DNA from: Methylobacterium sp. J-026
GTDB lineage: Bacteria; Pseudomonadota; Alphaproteobacteria; Rhizobiales; Beijerinckiaceae
Reading direction: 5' to 3'
Assembly: GCF_022829585.1 (NCBI RefSeq)
Contig: NZ_JAKSYC010000111.1
Location: forward strand, 1-37,269
Length of the DNA stretch: 37,269 bases
Shown: positions 16,030 to 27,763 of the stretch, one piece after another
Position numbering within the stretch: position 1 is the stretch's first letter
Layout: every line of letters starts with the position of its first letter
Notes under the pieces: model-generated
Told to the model about the DNA's origin: nothing
The model's input: the letters and a program-made list of their open reading frames with translations, nothing else
Databases searched by the model: none
Made by a program: the position numbers and the translations under genes

Positions 16030-16587
16030 TCACACCGAAAGACTCGCCCCCCGCCGCAGGTGCTCGTCGAGCCGCGGCATGATCTCCACGAAATTGCAGG
16101 GCCGGTGCCGGTAGTCGAGCTGCTGGGCCAGGATCCCGTCCCAGGCGTCCCGGCAGGCGCCCGGCGAGCCCGGCAGCACGAACACGTAGGTCGCCCGCGC
16201 GACCCCCGCGGTGGCGCGGGACTGCAGGGTCGAGGTGCCGATCTTGTCGTAGGAGATCCGGTGGAACACCGCCGAGAAACCGTCCATGCGCTTCTCGAAC
16301 AGCGGCTCCAGCGCCTCCGGGGTGACGTCGCGGCCGGTGAAGCCGGTGCCGCCGGTGGTGATCACCACGTCGACCCCCGGGTCGCGCAGCCACGCCTCCA
16401 CCTGCCCGCGGATCGCCGGGATCTCGTCCGGCACGATGGCCCGGCCCGCGAGCCGGTGGCCGGCCTCCGTGAGACGCTGGACCAGCGTGTCGCCGGAGCG
16501 GTCGTCCTCCGGGCGGCGGGTGTCCGACACGGTGAGCACCGTGATCGCCAGGGGGATGAAGCGGCGTGTGTCGGTCTGATCGGCCAT
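16030..16587 (-). CDS. moaB: Molybdenum cofactor biosynthesis protein MoaB/MogA family
   Basis: This 185-residue molybdopterin-binding (MoCF_biosynth) protein is predicted to bind or adenylylate molybdopterin during cofactor synthesis. Motifs are ITTGGTGFTGRDVTPEA (about residues 76-92) and VFVLPGSPGACRDAWDGIL near the C-terminus. The conserved SDTR near residue 21 fits the MoaB branch. The ATG at 16585-16587 gives the family length and follows GGAGAG; the frame is open upstream but without protein-like composition. Methylotrophs need Mo cofactor for formate dehydrogenase, but no other Mo genes are adjacent. Confidence 0.92.
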   Translation of the reverse strand: MADQTDTRRFIPLAITVLTVSDTRRPEDDRSGDTLVQRLTEAGHRLAGRAIVPDEIPAIRGQVEAWLRDPGVDVVITTGGTGFTGRDVTPEALEPLFEKRMDGFSAVFHRISYDKIGTSTLQSRATAGVARATYVFVLPGSPGACRDAWDGILAQQLDYRHRPCNFVEIMPRLDEHLRRGASLSV

Positions 16588-17370
16588 CGTGAGGACTCTC
16601 CGGGACGCGGTCCGATATGGGCCGCAGGCCCCCCGTTGTCGCCCCCCTGACCTGCCGCCTCGGATTCGGGTCCGTCGATGCGGGCGGCTCCGGGATGGGC
16701 ACCGGCATCCCGAACCAGGCGCATGGCAACGCCGGGATATCATTTTCGGACTGAAACTATTTTTCCAGTGTCGACCACAATCATGCGATCACAAAAATGT
16801 GATTGCATGCATTGATCAAGAAAGACTCGTCGAACATCGTGCTCGGATCGTCCCGGACCGCGCCGGGACTGCATCGCACGCGCGCACTGTGTTCAAGGGT
16901 CATGCCAACGGGAGCAAAATAGTGACGGAATTATATTAAATCCTGAGACACAAACAGAAATGAAGGGTTTGAAATTCCCTGGCGCGCGGCCATCATGCGC
17001 ATGCCGCAGCGTCTCCGTGCGCTGCGGATCGCCACCGACAGTGCCGATCGGCCGTCGTTCGCGCGTCAATACCGGAGCCGAGACCGCCTCCCGGCTTTTC
17101 AACACCGACACGACCGAGGTTCTGCGCGCGAATCGAGGCCGGATCGCCGTCGCGCTATTGGAGCTGTCGAGCTTGGGGCGACAGCATTCCAAGCGCGGGC
17201 CTCGGTCTCATTCGCGTCCGACACCGCTTCCGCGACCCGCACGTCACGCTTCGCCCGGGACCCGACACGCACCGGTCGTCGATGCACCGCACATGTACCC
17301 GCGCATCCGAGCGGATTTCGCTTCGGACGCCAGACCATTCGACATGACGCCGAACAGGGGGGAGCGCACG
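16588..17370. other. Gene-poor, locally AT-rich spacer
   Basis: No convincing gene in 783 bp. The part from about 16735 to 16980 is clearly more AT-rich than the rest of the window. It contains an 11-bp-arm inverted repeat (ATGCGATCACA, 16783-16793, against 16798-16808, one mismatch, 4-nt loop) and a TTATATTAAAT stretch near 16930 that could be a promoter -10 region. The right part (16980-17370) is GC-rich and open in the racemase-like frame, but its translation is arginine-rich and unlike protein. Confidence 0.5.
16783..16808. promoter_or_regulatory. Inverted repeat in AT-rich spacer
   Basis: Arms ATGCGATCACA and TGTGATTGCAT match at 10 of 11 positions around an AAAA loop; one further flanking pair extends it. 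It is operator-like, but no regulator can be named. Confidence 0.4.
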
Positions 17371-18282
17371 ATGACCGTCACCGTGAGGAGGTTGGGCGTC
17401 CTAGGCGGGCTGAGCCGGTCTTCGACGATCCGATGTCACCAGATGCTCAATCGCGAGGTGCTGAAACTGACGGGCAACCGCGCTGCCGCGGACCTCGTGA
17501 CGTGGAGTCTCGATCCGGACACGATCATCCGCCTCCTTTCGGCGGAGGGGCCGCCAACGATCGCCCGTCAGATCGAGGAGGCCACCGCGAACCTTCTTCT
17601 CGAAGGCATCGATGGCCTGATGATCGCCAGCGATACCATTCACTGCGCCCTCGAGCAGGACCCGATTCATCTTGCCGTGCCGGTGATCCAGATTCGAGAC
17701 GCGTTGGCCGACGAGCTCCGACGCTGGCCCCTGGAGCGGATCGGTTTCATCGGAACCTCGGTGACGATGAGCAGCGCCTATTACCGCGACCTGATCGCGG
17801 GCGCCGACGGCGTGGATGTGGTGCTGCCCAGTCAGAGCCTATGGGTGAACATCGATTATTCGATCTGCAATCGAATCTACAACGGCGAGAGCACGGTGCT
17901 CGAAATCGAAACCTACAATCAGATCATGTCCGAATTCGAGGCGCAGAACGTGGACATGATCGTCGTCGCATCGCCGGAGATTGCTCTGGCGTTCAACAAG
18001 CCGAAGCCGATTGCGGTGCTGCACACGGTCGAGATCTGTGCCGCGGCGGCGGCGCGATGGTGTGTCGCCGACCGCGACACCGCCCGATCGACGATACCCT
18101 TGTACGACGAAGTTCGGCGCGCGTCGCCGGGATCCGGCAACGCCCCCGCGAGCGACCTGTCGACCATCCGGTTCAAGAAACCCAAGCGGGGCGCTTTTTT
18201 CGATCGCCGCAAGGGCAAGGCCGGTGCTTCGTCCCGCGCCTCGAAAGCGTCATCGGGCGGGCAGCGGCCGTCCGGCTCGTAG
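17371..18282 (+). CDS. Aspartate/glutamate racemase-fold protein lacking both catalytic cysteines
   Basis: The 303-residue protein starts like YgeA-type racemases (RLGVLGGLSRSSTI). It keeps the two-domain layout, with IGFIGTSVTMSSAYYRDLI at the domain junction. The catalytic cysteines of the family sit in CTNTMH and GCTE motifs. Here these read ASDTIH (Ala86) and ASPE (Ser201), so both acid/base cysteines are missing. A family-atypical tail of about 60-70 residues follows, basic and Ser/Lys-rich (KKPKRG, DRRKGKAG). I chose the ATG at 17371, after GGGGGAG; an ATG at 17344 is in frame. Racemase activity is improbable; a ligand-binding or regulatory role is inference. It stands alone, next to an AT-rich spacer. 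Confidence 0.75.
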   Translation: MTVTVRRLGVLGGLSRSSTIRCHQMLNREVLKLTGNRAAADLVTWSLDPDTIIRLLSAEGPPTIARQIEEATANLLLEGIDGLMIASDTIHCALEQDPIHLAVPVIQIRDALADELRRWPLERIGFIGTSVTMSSAYYRDLIAGADGVDVVLPSQSLWVNIDYSICNRIYNGESTVLEIETYNQIMSEFEAQNVDMIVVASPEIALAFNKPKPIAVLHTVEICAAAAARWCVADRDTARSTIPLYDEVRRASPGSGNAPASDLSTIRFKKPKRGAFFDRRKGKAGASSRASKASSGGQRPSGS

Positions 18283-18404
18283 CGGCGCCCACCCGGGCGG
18301 GGCCATGGCCAACCGCGCCGGCCGTCGCGACTTGCCGCGGACAACGAAGTACGGTGTCCTCGCGCACGTAAGTGTCGAACACATCGCAATTCGGAATCCA
18401 GTCC

Positions 18405-19052
18405 ATGCACATGTACGGCAACTGGCGCTCGGCCGCCGCCTTCCGGGTGCGAATCGCCCTCAAGCTGAAGGGCATCCCCTACGAGGAGACCTTCATCGAC
18501 CTCGACGCGGGCGACCAGCACAAGCCGGAATTCCGGGCGATCAACCCGCAGGGGGCGGTGCCGGCCCTGTTCGACGGCGACGGGCCGCCGCTCACCCAGT
18601 CCCTGGCGATCCTCGACTATCTGGAGGAGACGCAGGGGGGCGTGCGCCTGCTGCCGGAGGAGCCCCGGGCGCGGGCGCGGGCGCGCTCCCTGGCGCAGGT
18701 CGTGGCCTGCGACACGCACCCGCTCTACGTGCCGCGGGTGCGCACCTTCCTGATGGAGCATTACGATCTGCCCCGGGAGCGGATGCTCGACTTCCTGCGC
18801 AACGCCTTCGAGACCGGCCTGAAGACCCTCGAAGCGCGGCTGACCCGGGAGCCCGGAACCGGCCGGTTCTGCCAGGGCGACGCGGTCAGCCACGCCGATC
18901 TGTGCCTCGTCAGCCTCTGGGTCGGCACCGGCATCTTCGGTGTGGACACCGCGGCCTATCCGACGGTCGGGCGGATCGCCGCGGAATGCCTCGCCCTGCC
19001 GGCCGTGGCCGAGGCGCATCCCCTGCGCCAGCCGGGCGCTCCGGGCGCGTGA
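18405..19052 (+). CDS. Zeta-class glutathione S-transferase / maleylacetoacetate isomerase-like
   Basis: A thioredoxin-fold N-domain (MYGNWRSAAAFRVRIALKLKGIPYE, NPQGAVPAL) and helical C-domain in 215 residues resemble maleylacetoacetate isomerase. The catalytic SSC motif of zeta GSTs appears as Ser9-Ala10-Ala11, so only the first serine is kept. It could be an isomerase with altered chemistry or another GSH-dependent enzyme. I chose the ATG at 18405; a GTG at 18372 and an ATG at 18411 are alternatives, none with a strong ribosome-binding site. No tyrosine-degradation genes adjoin it. Confidence 0.8.
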   Translation: MHMYGNWRSAAAFRVRIALKLKGIPYEETFIDLDAGDQHKPEFRAINPQGAVPALFDGDGPPLTQSLAILDYLEETQGGVRLLPEEPRARARARSLAQVVACDTHPLYVPRVRTFLMEHYDLPRERMLDFLRNAFETGLKTLEARLTREPGTGRFCQGDAVSHADLCLVSLWVGTGIFGVDTAAYPTVGRIAAECLALPAVAEAHPLRQPGAPGA

Positions 19053-19200
19053 TCCGGTCCCGATGCCGGGAACTCCGGCGAGGCGTGCTCGTCAGCGTGC
19101 TCTTGCAATGCTGTTGGCGGGCAGATGTGGCAATCGGACACCCGACCCGTGTAAGCAGGGCGGCGTTCTAATCCCGGTACGGGAGCATTGAAGAGTGGCT

Positions 19201-20532
19201 ATGGCATCGGTCGAGAACGAGTCCGGTCTGCATCGCGTCGTCGTGGTCGGTGGCGGCGCCGCCGGGCTCCAGCTGGTGACGAAGCTCGGCGACAAGCTCG
19301 GGCGGGGCAAGCGCGCCCACATCACGCTGGTGGACCGTGCCCGCACGCATATCTGGAAGCCCCTGCTCCACGAGGTGGCGGCCGGCAGCCTCGACGTGGG
19401 CCACCACGCGGTGGATTACCTGCATCACGCCCACATGCACGGGTTCCGCTACCGGATCGGCCGCATGACCGGGCTCGACCGGCAGACACGCACGGTCCAG
19501 CTGGCGGCCAGCCACGATTCGGAGGGCCGCGAAGTCACGCCCGAACGGGCGGTGCCCTACGACACGCTCGTGATGGCGGTCGGCTCGACCACCAATGATT
19601 TCGGCACCCCGGGCGTCGCCGACCACGCCATCGCCCTGGACACCCAGGATCAGGCGGTACGCTTCCATCAGCGCCTCGTGAACGCGTCCCTGCGGGCCCA
19701 CACCCAGGCCGGCCCGGTCCGGGCCGGACAGCTCCACGTCGTGGTGATCGGCGCGGGCGCCACCGGAACCGAGCTCGCCGCGGAGTTGCACCGGACCCTG
19801 CGCCACGTGGTCTCGACGGGGCTCGACCGGATCGATCCGGGCAAGGACATCCGCATCACCCTGGTGGAGGCGGCCGAGCGGATCCTGCCGGCGGTGCCGC
19901 AGCGGCTCTCGACCGAGGTGATGCAGCTCCTCGACAAGATCGGCGTCGAGGTGCGCGTGAAGGCCCGGGTGACGGAGGTGCGGACGGACGGCGTGCAGCT
20001 CGCCGACGGCACCTTCATCCCCTCGGAGCTGGTGGTCTGGGCCGCGGGGGTGAAGGCGCCGCCGTTCCTCCAGGGCATCGGCGGCCTGGAGACCACGCGG
20101 ACCAACCAGCTCGTGGTCACCCCGACTTTGCAGACGACCCGGGACGCCGACATCTTCGCGCTGGGCGACTGCGCCTACCTGGTCGAGGCCGGTTCGGACA
20201 CGCCGGTGCCCCCCCGCGCCCAGGCCGCGCACCAGCAGGCGAGCCACCTCGTCGGCCAGATCCAGGCCAAGATCGACGGCAGGCCGCTGAAGCCGTTCCG
20301 CTACAAGGATTTCGGCTCGCTGGTGTCGCTCGGCGAGTACTCGACGGTCGGCAGCCTGATGGGCTTCGTGCGCGGCAAGAACATGCTGATCGCCGGCCTC
20401 TTCGCCCGGATGATGTACCGCTCCCTCTACAAGATGCATGAGCGGGCGCTGCACGGCACCGCCAAGACGGTGCTCGACACCCTGGCCCGCGCCCTCACCC
20501 GGCGCACCGAGCCGCGGGTGAAGCTGCACTGA
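19201..20532 (+). CDS. ndh: Type II NADH dehydrogenase (NDH-2) family oxidoreductase
   Basis: This is a single-subunit flavoprotein moving electrons from NADH to quinone without proton pumping, at the inner face of the membrane. Two dinucleotide folds are visible: FAD at VVVVGGGAAGLQL near the N-terminus and NADH at VVVIGAGATGTELAAEL in the middle. The FAD motif IFALGDCAYL follows. The C-terminus (GFVRGKNMLIAGLFARMMYRSLYKMHERAL) is amphipathic and basic and fits the NDH-2 membrane anchor. The 443-residue length is normal. ATG 19201 is preceded by GAAGAG; a GTG two codons earlier is possible. A sulfide-quinone reductase is less likely, because the expected cysteines are absent. Confidence 0.88.
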   Translation: MASVENESGLHRVVVVGGGAAGLQLVTKLGDKLGRGKRAHITLVDRARTHIWKPLLHEVAAGSLDVGHHAVDYLHHAHMHGFRYRIGRMTGLDRQTRTVQLAASHDSEGREVTPERAVPYDTLVMAVGSTTNDFGTPGVADHAIALDTQDQAVRFHQRLVNASLRAHTQAGPVRAGQLHVVVIGAGATGTELAAELHRTLRHVVSTGLDRIDPGKDIRITLVEAAERILPAVPQRLSTEVMQLLDKIGVEVRVKARVTEVRTDGVQLADGTFIPSELVVWAAGVKAPPFLQGIGGLETTRTNQLVVTPTLQTTRDADIFALGDCAYLVEAGSDTPVPPRAQAAHQQASHLVGQIQAKIDGRPLKPFRYKDFGSLVSLGEYSTVGSLMGFVRGKNMLIAGLFARMMYRSLYKMHERALHGTAKTVLDTLARALTRRTEPRVKLH

Positions 20533-20568
20533 CCCGTTCCCAATTTCCCGACAGGAGAGACGACGGCC

Positions 20569-20880
20569 ATGATTCTGGTGAGCGTGATGTACCCCGCCGG
20601 CCCGAGCTTCGACATGGGCTACTACCTCGGCCACCATATGCCGCTCGTGCGGCAGCGCTGGTCCTCCCTGGGTCTCCACGACGCGAAAGTGGTCAAGGGC
20701 GCCGGTACGCCGGACGGGGGCACCGCCCCGGTCCAGGTCATGGCCCTGCTCACCTTCGAATCGGTCGAGGCCTTCCAGAAGGCCGTGGCGGCCCACGGCG
20801 AGGAGATCTTCGCCGACATCCCGAACTTCACCCCGGCCCAGGCCCAGGTGCAGATCAACGACTTCGCGGAACACCCGTGA
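20569..20880 (+). CDS. EthD-family protein
   Basis: This 103-residue ferredoxin-like alpha-beta barrel protein has the EthD pattern: strand MILVSVMYPAG, then FDMGYYLGHHMPLV with tandem histidines, and a C-terminal strand VQINDFAEH. EthD proteins support catabolic oxygenases or act as small enzymes, and many are uncharacterised. The ribosome-binding site AGGAGA lies about ten bases before the ATG. It begins 36 bp after ndh and its stop overlaps the next gene's GTG, so the three genes may form an operon. Confidence 0.82.
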   Translation: MILVSVMYPAGPSFDMGYYLGHHMPLVRQRWSSLGLHDAKVVKGAGTPDGGTAPVQVMALLTFESVEAFQKAVAAHGEEIFADIPNFTPAQAQVQINDFAEHP

Positions 20881-21188
20881 TCGACATCGTCAAGGCGGTT
20901 CAGGGGGCCGATCCCAGTCTCGGCACCTACGTGGTCGTGCTGCGGGGCGATTCCCGGGCCCTGGACGGGCCGGAGCGCCTGACCGCGGATGCGCAGGCCT
21001 GGATCGGGCAGAACGCCCCGGGCGGCCGTCTGGCCCGGGTGACGGTCCGGCTCGCCCCCTATCCGGGGGCCGAGCCGACCGAGCGCAGCGTGAGCGTGAT
21101 GGCCTTCGGCAACGCCCGGGAACTGGCGGCCTTCGCCACGACCTGGACCGGTGATCCGCTGCCGGAGGAGGATCCGGAGCCCGCTTGA
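20877..21188 (+). CDS. Small protein of unknown function coupled to the EthD gene
   Basis: This 103-residue protein starts at GTG overlapping the EthD stop (GTGA). It has no signal peptide and no membrane segment. The sequence is acidic at the C-terminus (PEEDPEPA) and contains two hydrophobic strands (TYVVVLRG, SVSVMAFG). I do not recognise a family. Support for it as a real gene is the coupled start, codon pattern consistent with neighbours, and absence of a competing frame. Confidence 0.6.
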   Translation: MIDIVKAVQGADPSLGTYVVVLRGDSRALDGPERLTADAQAWIGQNAPGGRLARVTVRLAPYPGAEPTERSVSVMAFGNARELAAFATTWTGDPLPEEDPEPA

Positions 21189-21381
21189 TTTGCGCCTCCG
21201 GCCACGGTCGAAACGTGATCGGGGCGGGCGTGCGCAGGACCACACCCTGAGGGGTACGTCGGCGGGATGCGCATCGCGACGATAAAACGGCGCCGCAGCC
21301 GAAAGGGGAAGCGCCCCCTCGGCTCGGCCCGAACGGGCTCGGAAGCCGAAAACGGCCGCCCGTCCTTATTCCGGGTCGCTT

Positions 21382-21621
21382 CTACTTCTTCATCGTGTCC
21401 TTGCTCGTGTCATCCTTGCCCATGGTTCCCTGTCCCATGGCATCCTTCTTCATCGAATCCTTATGCATGGCGTCGTTGCCCATCGAATCCTTGTGCATCG
21501 CGTCCTTGCTCATCGGATCCTTGTGCATCGCGTCCTTGCTCATCGACTCGGCGGCGTAGGCAGGAGCCACGACCATTGCCGAGGCAAGGACGGCGGCAAT
21601 CACGCTGAACGGAATGCGCAT
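21382..21621 (-). CDS. Pentapeptide MXKDX repeat protein, secreted
   Basis: The 79-residue product has a Sec signal peptide (MRIPFSVIAAVLASAMVVAPAYA, cleavage after AYA). About ten near-perfect five-residue repeats of the type M-x-K-D-x follow (MSKDAMHKDP, MGNDAMHKDS and so on). The mature part is rich in Met, Lys and Asp and should be extended in the periplasm. The family is recognised by this repeat but its function is unknown; metal binding by Met/His/Asp is a guess. At DNA level a 30-nt unit is tandemly repeated (about 21453-21543), so the length may vary by slippage. Confidence 0.85.
   Translation of the reverse strand: MRIPFSVIAAVLASAMVVAPAYAAESMSKDAMHKDPMSKDAMHKDSMGNDAMHKDSMKKDAMGQGTMGKDDTSKDTMKK
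21453..21543 (-). repeat. 30-nt tandem repeat inside the MXKDX gene
   Basis: About three consecutive units of the form CATCGNATCCTTGTGCATCG plus CGTCCTTGCT recur, the last two differing by one base (A/G). Each unit encodes two pentapeptides. The repeat is a coding minisatellite, not a CRISPR array, as there are no unique spacers. Confidence 0.75.
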
Positions 21622-21735
21622 TTCAGTATCCTCTCGTTCAGTGCCGTATTGGCACCTGACGAGACTTCAACAGTTCGATATCGTCGGTTACATCGACGCG
21701 ATTGACTTCCATCGCCCGAAGATCCGGTCACCGCC

Positions 21736-25077
<3,342 letters not shown>

Positions 25078-25247
25078 CTGACCGTCTCCGGGTGCGCGGC
25101 ACGGTGATCCGTTCGGCGGCCGACGAGCGATGCCGCGCCCGGGGCCGCGTTTCAAGCGCGCCGGGGCGCGGCGGACCGCGCGTGATCTTTTTCCGAAGGC
25201 CGGCGGCCGTCTTTCGGGGCGATGCTACAATCCTCAGCCCGGCCGCG

Positions 25248-26510
25248 TCATGTCTCCGAGGGACGACGACCAGCTCCCGGGACGAGGCGCCCGCCCGCGC
25301 GCAGCCGCGCCGCCTCCAGGGCCCAGACCATGCCGAGCATCATGTAGACATGGCGCCACTTCTCGATGTCGATCTGGAAGGCCTGGAGGAAGAACATCAG
25401 CAGCGCCGGCCACACGATCTGCGCGTGCGCCCGGTAGGGCGACGGCCGCACCAGGAGCCGGAATCCGACGACGCTGGTGGTCAGCACGAGGCCGATGAAG
25501 ACCGCGCCCCCGAGCCAGCCGCCATTGGCGAAGGAGCCGATGTAGGAATTGTGCGGCTCCAGCCCGAAGACCAGCCGCCAGTGCATCGGCCCCATCCCGA
25601 AGGGGCGTTCCAGGAGCATGGCGAGGCCGCGGATCTGATTGCCGAAGCGGCCGGTCTCGCCCTCATCGTAGTCCTGGGTCAGGGATGCCCGGGTCTCGAA
25701 CATCTTGTGGACGTGATCGACCGAGAGCAGGCCGATCACCGCCACGGTGCCGAGCACGATCGTCGCCAGGGTCAGGAGCACGATGCGGCGGCGCAGGCGG
25801 ACTGACGTGCTGCCCGCGTAGACCGAGCCGACCATGAGCAGCACCGCGACCGCGCTCCCGCCCCAGGAGCCGCGGGAGAACGACAGGAAGATGCCGGCCA
25901 CGATGATCAGCAGGCCGAGGAGCGAGGCCAGCGGCCGCCGCGCCGCGCCGGTGAGCAGGCCGTGCATCAGGTAGAGGGCGCCCAGCGTCAGGAACGAGCC
26001 GAACACGTTCGGATCCTGGAAGGTGCCGGACGCCCGGTCGTACTTGTAGAACAGGTCCTCGATGCCGAGCCATTGCAGGTAGCCGACAATGCCGAGCGCC
26101 GCCGAGAACACGCAGCTCGCCGTGTAGGCCTTCAGCGCCAGCTCCATCCGGGCCTGGGTGTCGTCGGCGAAGAACATCGCGAAGAAGATGCAGGTGATCG
26201 ACAGGTAGATCAGCTGCACCGTCCAGGTGACCGGGAAGTCCTCGTTCAGGTACGGGAGCAGGGCGGTGACGATCGCCGCCAGATAGAGGAGCAGGAGGCC
26301 GAGCAGCGGCAGCGCCCCCCGGTGCAACCGCACGCCGAGGCAGAGCCACAGCAGGATCGTGGGGATCGCCACCGCGTCGTAGGGTGAGGTCTCCGAGAAG
26401 GCGAAGCAGGCGAAGAAGATGAAGGCGGCAAACAGCGCCTTCGCCAGCCCCTCCACGACCACGATGAGCGGGATACCGGGCGCGGTTCCGGCGGCTGCGC
26501 TGTGGGCCAT
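25248..26510 (-). CDS. O-antigen ligase/polymerase (Wzy_C) family membrane protein
   Basis: This 420-residue polytopic inner-membrane protein has about ten to twelve hydrophobic segments. A large periplasmic region contains PFGMGPMHWRLVF and EPHNSYIGSFANGGWLG, the PHNSY-type signature of O-antigen ligases and polymerases. It would act on undecaprenyl-linked glycans or attach O-polysaccharide to lipid A core. It stands without other polysaccharide genes, so ligase or exopolysaccharide polymerase cannot be separated. The ATG at 26508-26510 begins a short polar cytoplasmic N-terminus before TM1. Confidence 0.85.
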   Translation of the reverse strand: MAHSAAAGTAPGIPLIVVVEGLAKALFAAFIFFACFAFSETSPYDAVAIPTILLWLCLGVRLHRGALPLLGLLLLYLAAIVTALLPYLNEDFPVTWTVQLIYLSITCIFFAMFFADDTQARMELALKAYTASCVFSAALGIVGYLQWLGIEDLFYKYDRASGTFQDPNVFGSFLTLGALYLMHGLLTGAARRPLASLLGLLIIVAGIFLSFSRGSWGGSAVAVLLMVGSVYAGSTSVRLRRRIVLLTLATIVLGTVAVIGLLSVDHVHKMFETRASLTQDYDEGETGRFGNQIRGLAMLLERPFGMGPMHWRLVFGLEPHNSYIGSFANGGWLGGAVFIGLVLTTSVVGFRLLVRPSPYRAHAQIVWPALLMFFLQAFQIDIEKWRHVYMMLGMVWALEAARLRAGGRLVPGAGRRPSET

Positions 26511-26637
26511 GATACGCGGGCTCCGCGGGCCGAGTACGCAGGCCCGCAGCCTCTAGAGTGACATTCAATCGTTGAGAATCGGCTTCGTGGGCGGAAAACG
26601 GCGTGTTGGCGTTTGCGCGCATGAGATTTCGGAGCCG

Positions 26638-26670
26638 CCGGGCACCCCCTCCCCCGCAGAGGGGGGAGGG
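26638..26670. repeat. Palindromic repeat between zinc-chaperone gene and Wzy-type gene
   Basis: A copy of the hairpin core (CCCTCCCCC GCAGAG GGGGGAGGG, 26647-26670) is preceded by GGGCACC, as in the right-hand copies at 2941-2990 and 37126-37186. It lies 25 bp past the stop of the COG0523 gene, on the side of its transcript end. Confidence 0.8.
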
Positions 26671-26694
26671 AAACACACAGCGCCTCTCAGGCCC

Positions 26695-27708
26695 TCACAC
26701 CCGGCAGTCCTCGAACCCCGCCTTGATCGCCGCCGGATCGAGGTTGCGGCCGATGAACACCACGCGGGACACCCGCGGCTCGTCCGGTCGCCAGTCGCCC
26801 TGCACGTCCCCGTCGAGGATCATGTGGACGCCCTGGAAGACGAAGCGCTTCGGCTCGTCCGGGAAGGCCACGATCCCCTTGCAGCGCAGGATGTCGGGGC
26901 CCTGGACCTGGGTCAGGTTCGAGATCCAGGGCATGAATTTTTCCGGGTCGACCGCGCCCTCGATTCGCGCCGAGATCGAGCGGATGTCGGAATCGTGGTG
27001 GTGATGGTGCCCCTCCTCCAGGAAGTCGGGCTCCACCTCGAGGATCCGGTCGAGGTCGAAGGCGTTGCGCTCCAGCACAGCCTCGAGCGGCACCGCGCAG
27101 TTCTGGGTGCGATGGAGCTTGGCCAGCGGGTTGATGGTGCGGATCTCGGCCTCGACCCGGTCGAGGTCCGCCGGGGCCACGAGATCGCTCTTGTTGAGCA
27201 GGATCACGTCCGCGAAGGCGATCTGGTTGCGGGCCTCCGGGGCGTCCTTCAGGCGGTCGGAGAGCCACTTGGCATCCGCCACCGTCACCACGGCGTCGAG
27301 CCGGGCGGCCTCGCCCACGTCCTGATCGACGAAGAAGGTCTGGGCCACCGGCGCCGGATCGGCGAGACCCGTGGTCTCGACGATGATCGCGTCGAACTTG
27401 CCCCGGCGCTTCACCAGCCCGTCCATGATCCGGATCAGGTCGCCGCGCACCGTGCAACAGACGCAGCCGTTGTTCATCTCGAACACTTCCTCGTCCGCGC
27501 CGACGACGAGGTCGTTGTCGATGCCGATCTCGCCGAACTCGTTGACGATCACGGCGTAGCGCTTGCCGTGATTCTCGGTGAGGATCCGGTTCAGCAGCGT
27601 GGTCTTGCCCGCGCCGAGATAACCGGTGAGCACGGTGACCGGGATCTTGCCGGCGGGGGATCCGGCGGGGGATCCGGATTTGGCGGAAGCGGGGCTCGTG
27701 TCGGACAT
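26695..27708 (-). CDS. CobW/COG0523 GTPase, probable zinc metallochaperone
   Basis: This is a G3E P-loop GTPase of 337 residues. Walker A is GYLGAGKTT (29-37). The metal-binding CXCC is Cys82-Cys84-Cys85 in NGCVCCT, and the base-recognition motif is NKSD (172-175). A five-histidine run (234-238) in [11 protein letters not shown] resembles the metal-storage loops of zinc-related members. The C-terminal CobW_C domain is complete. The candidate Zur box 55 bp upstream supports delivery of zinc to client proteins under zinc shortage. Cobalt (CobW) or nitrile-hydratase roles are less likely, as no such genes adjoin. Confidence 0.9.
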   Translation of the reverse strand: MSDTSPASAKSGSPAGSPAGKIPVTVLTGYLGAGKTTLLNRILTENHGKRYAVIVNEFGEIGIDNDLVVGADEEVFEMNNGCVCCTVRGDLIRIMDGLVKRRGKFDAIIVETTGLADPAPVAQTFFVDQDVGEAARLDAVVTVADAKWLSDRLKDAPEARNQIAFADVILLNKSDLVAPADLDRVEAEIRTINPLAKLHRTQNCAVPLEAVLERNAFDLDRILEVEPDFLEEGHHHHHDSDIRSISARIEGAVDPEKFMPWISNLTQVQGPDILRCKGIVAFPDEPKRFVFQGVHMILDGDVQGDWRPDEPRVSRVVFIGRNLDPAAIKAGFEDCRV

Positions 27709-27763
27709 GGCGGCTTCTTCGACGGGGTGACGGGAGCGGGCGGGGCGGTTCGCCGGGAACCGT

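Noticed and set aside
16783..16808. CRP/FNR-type site
   Set aside because: The half-sites TCACA and TGTGA are in the wrong order and spacing for CRP, and no TTGAT-N4-ATCAA is present.
16960..17370. N-terminal extension of the racemase-fold protein from an ATG at 16960
   Set aside because: The added 137 residues are Arg/Pro/Ser-rich with no homology pattern, and the ATG at 17371 has a good ribosome-binding site directly before the conserved GVLGG core.
21453..21543. Regular repeats considered as a CRISPR array
   Set aside because: Units are directly tandem without spacers and encode the MXKDX pentapeptides in frame.
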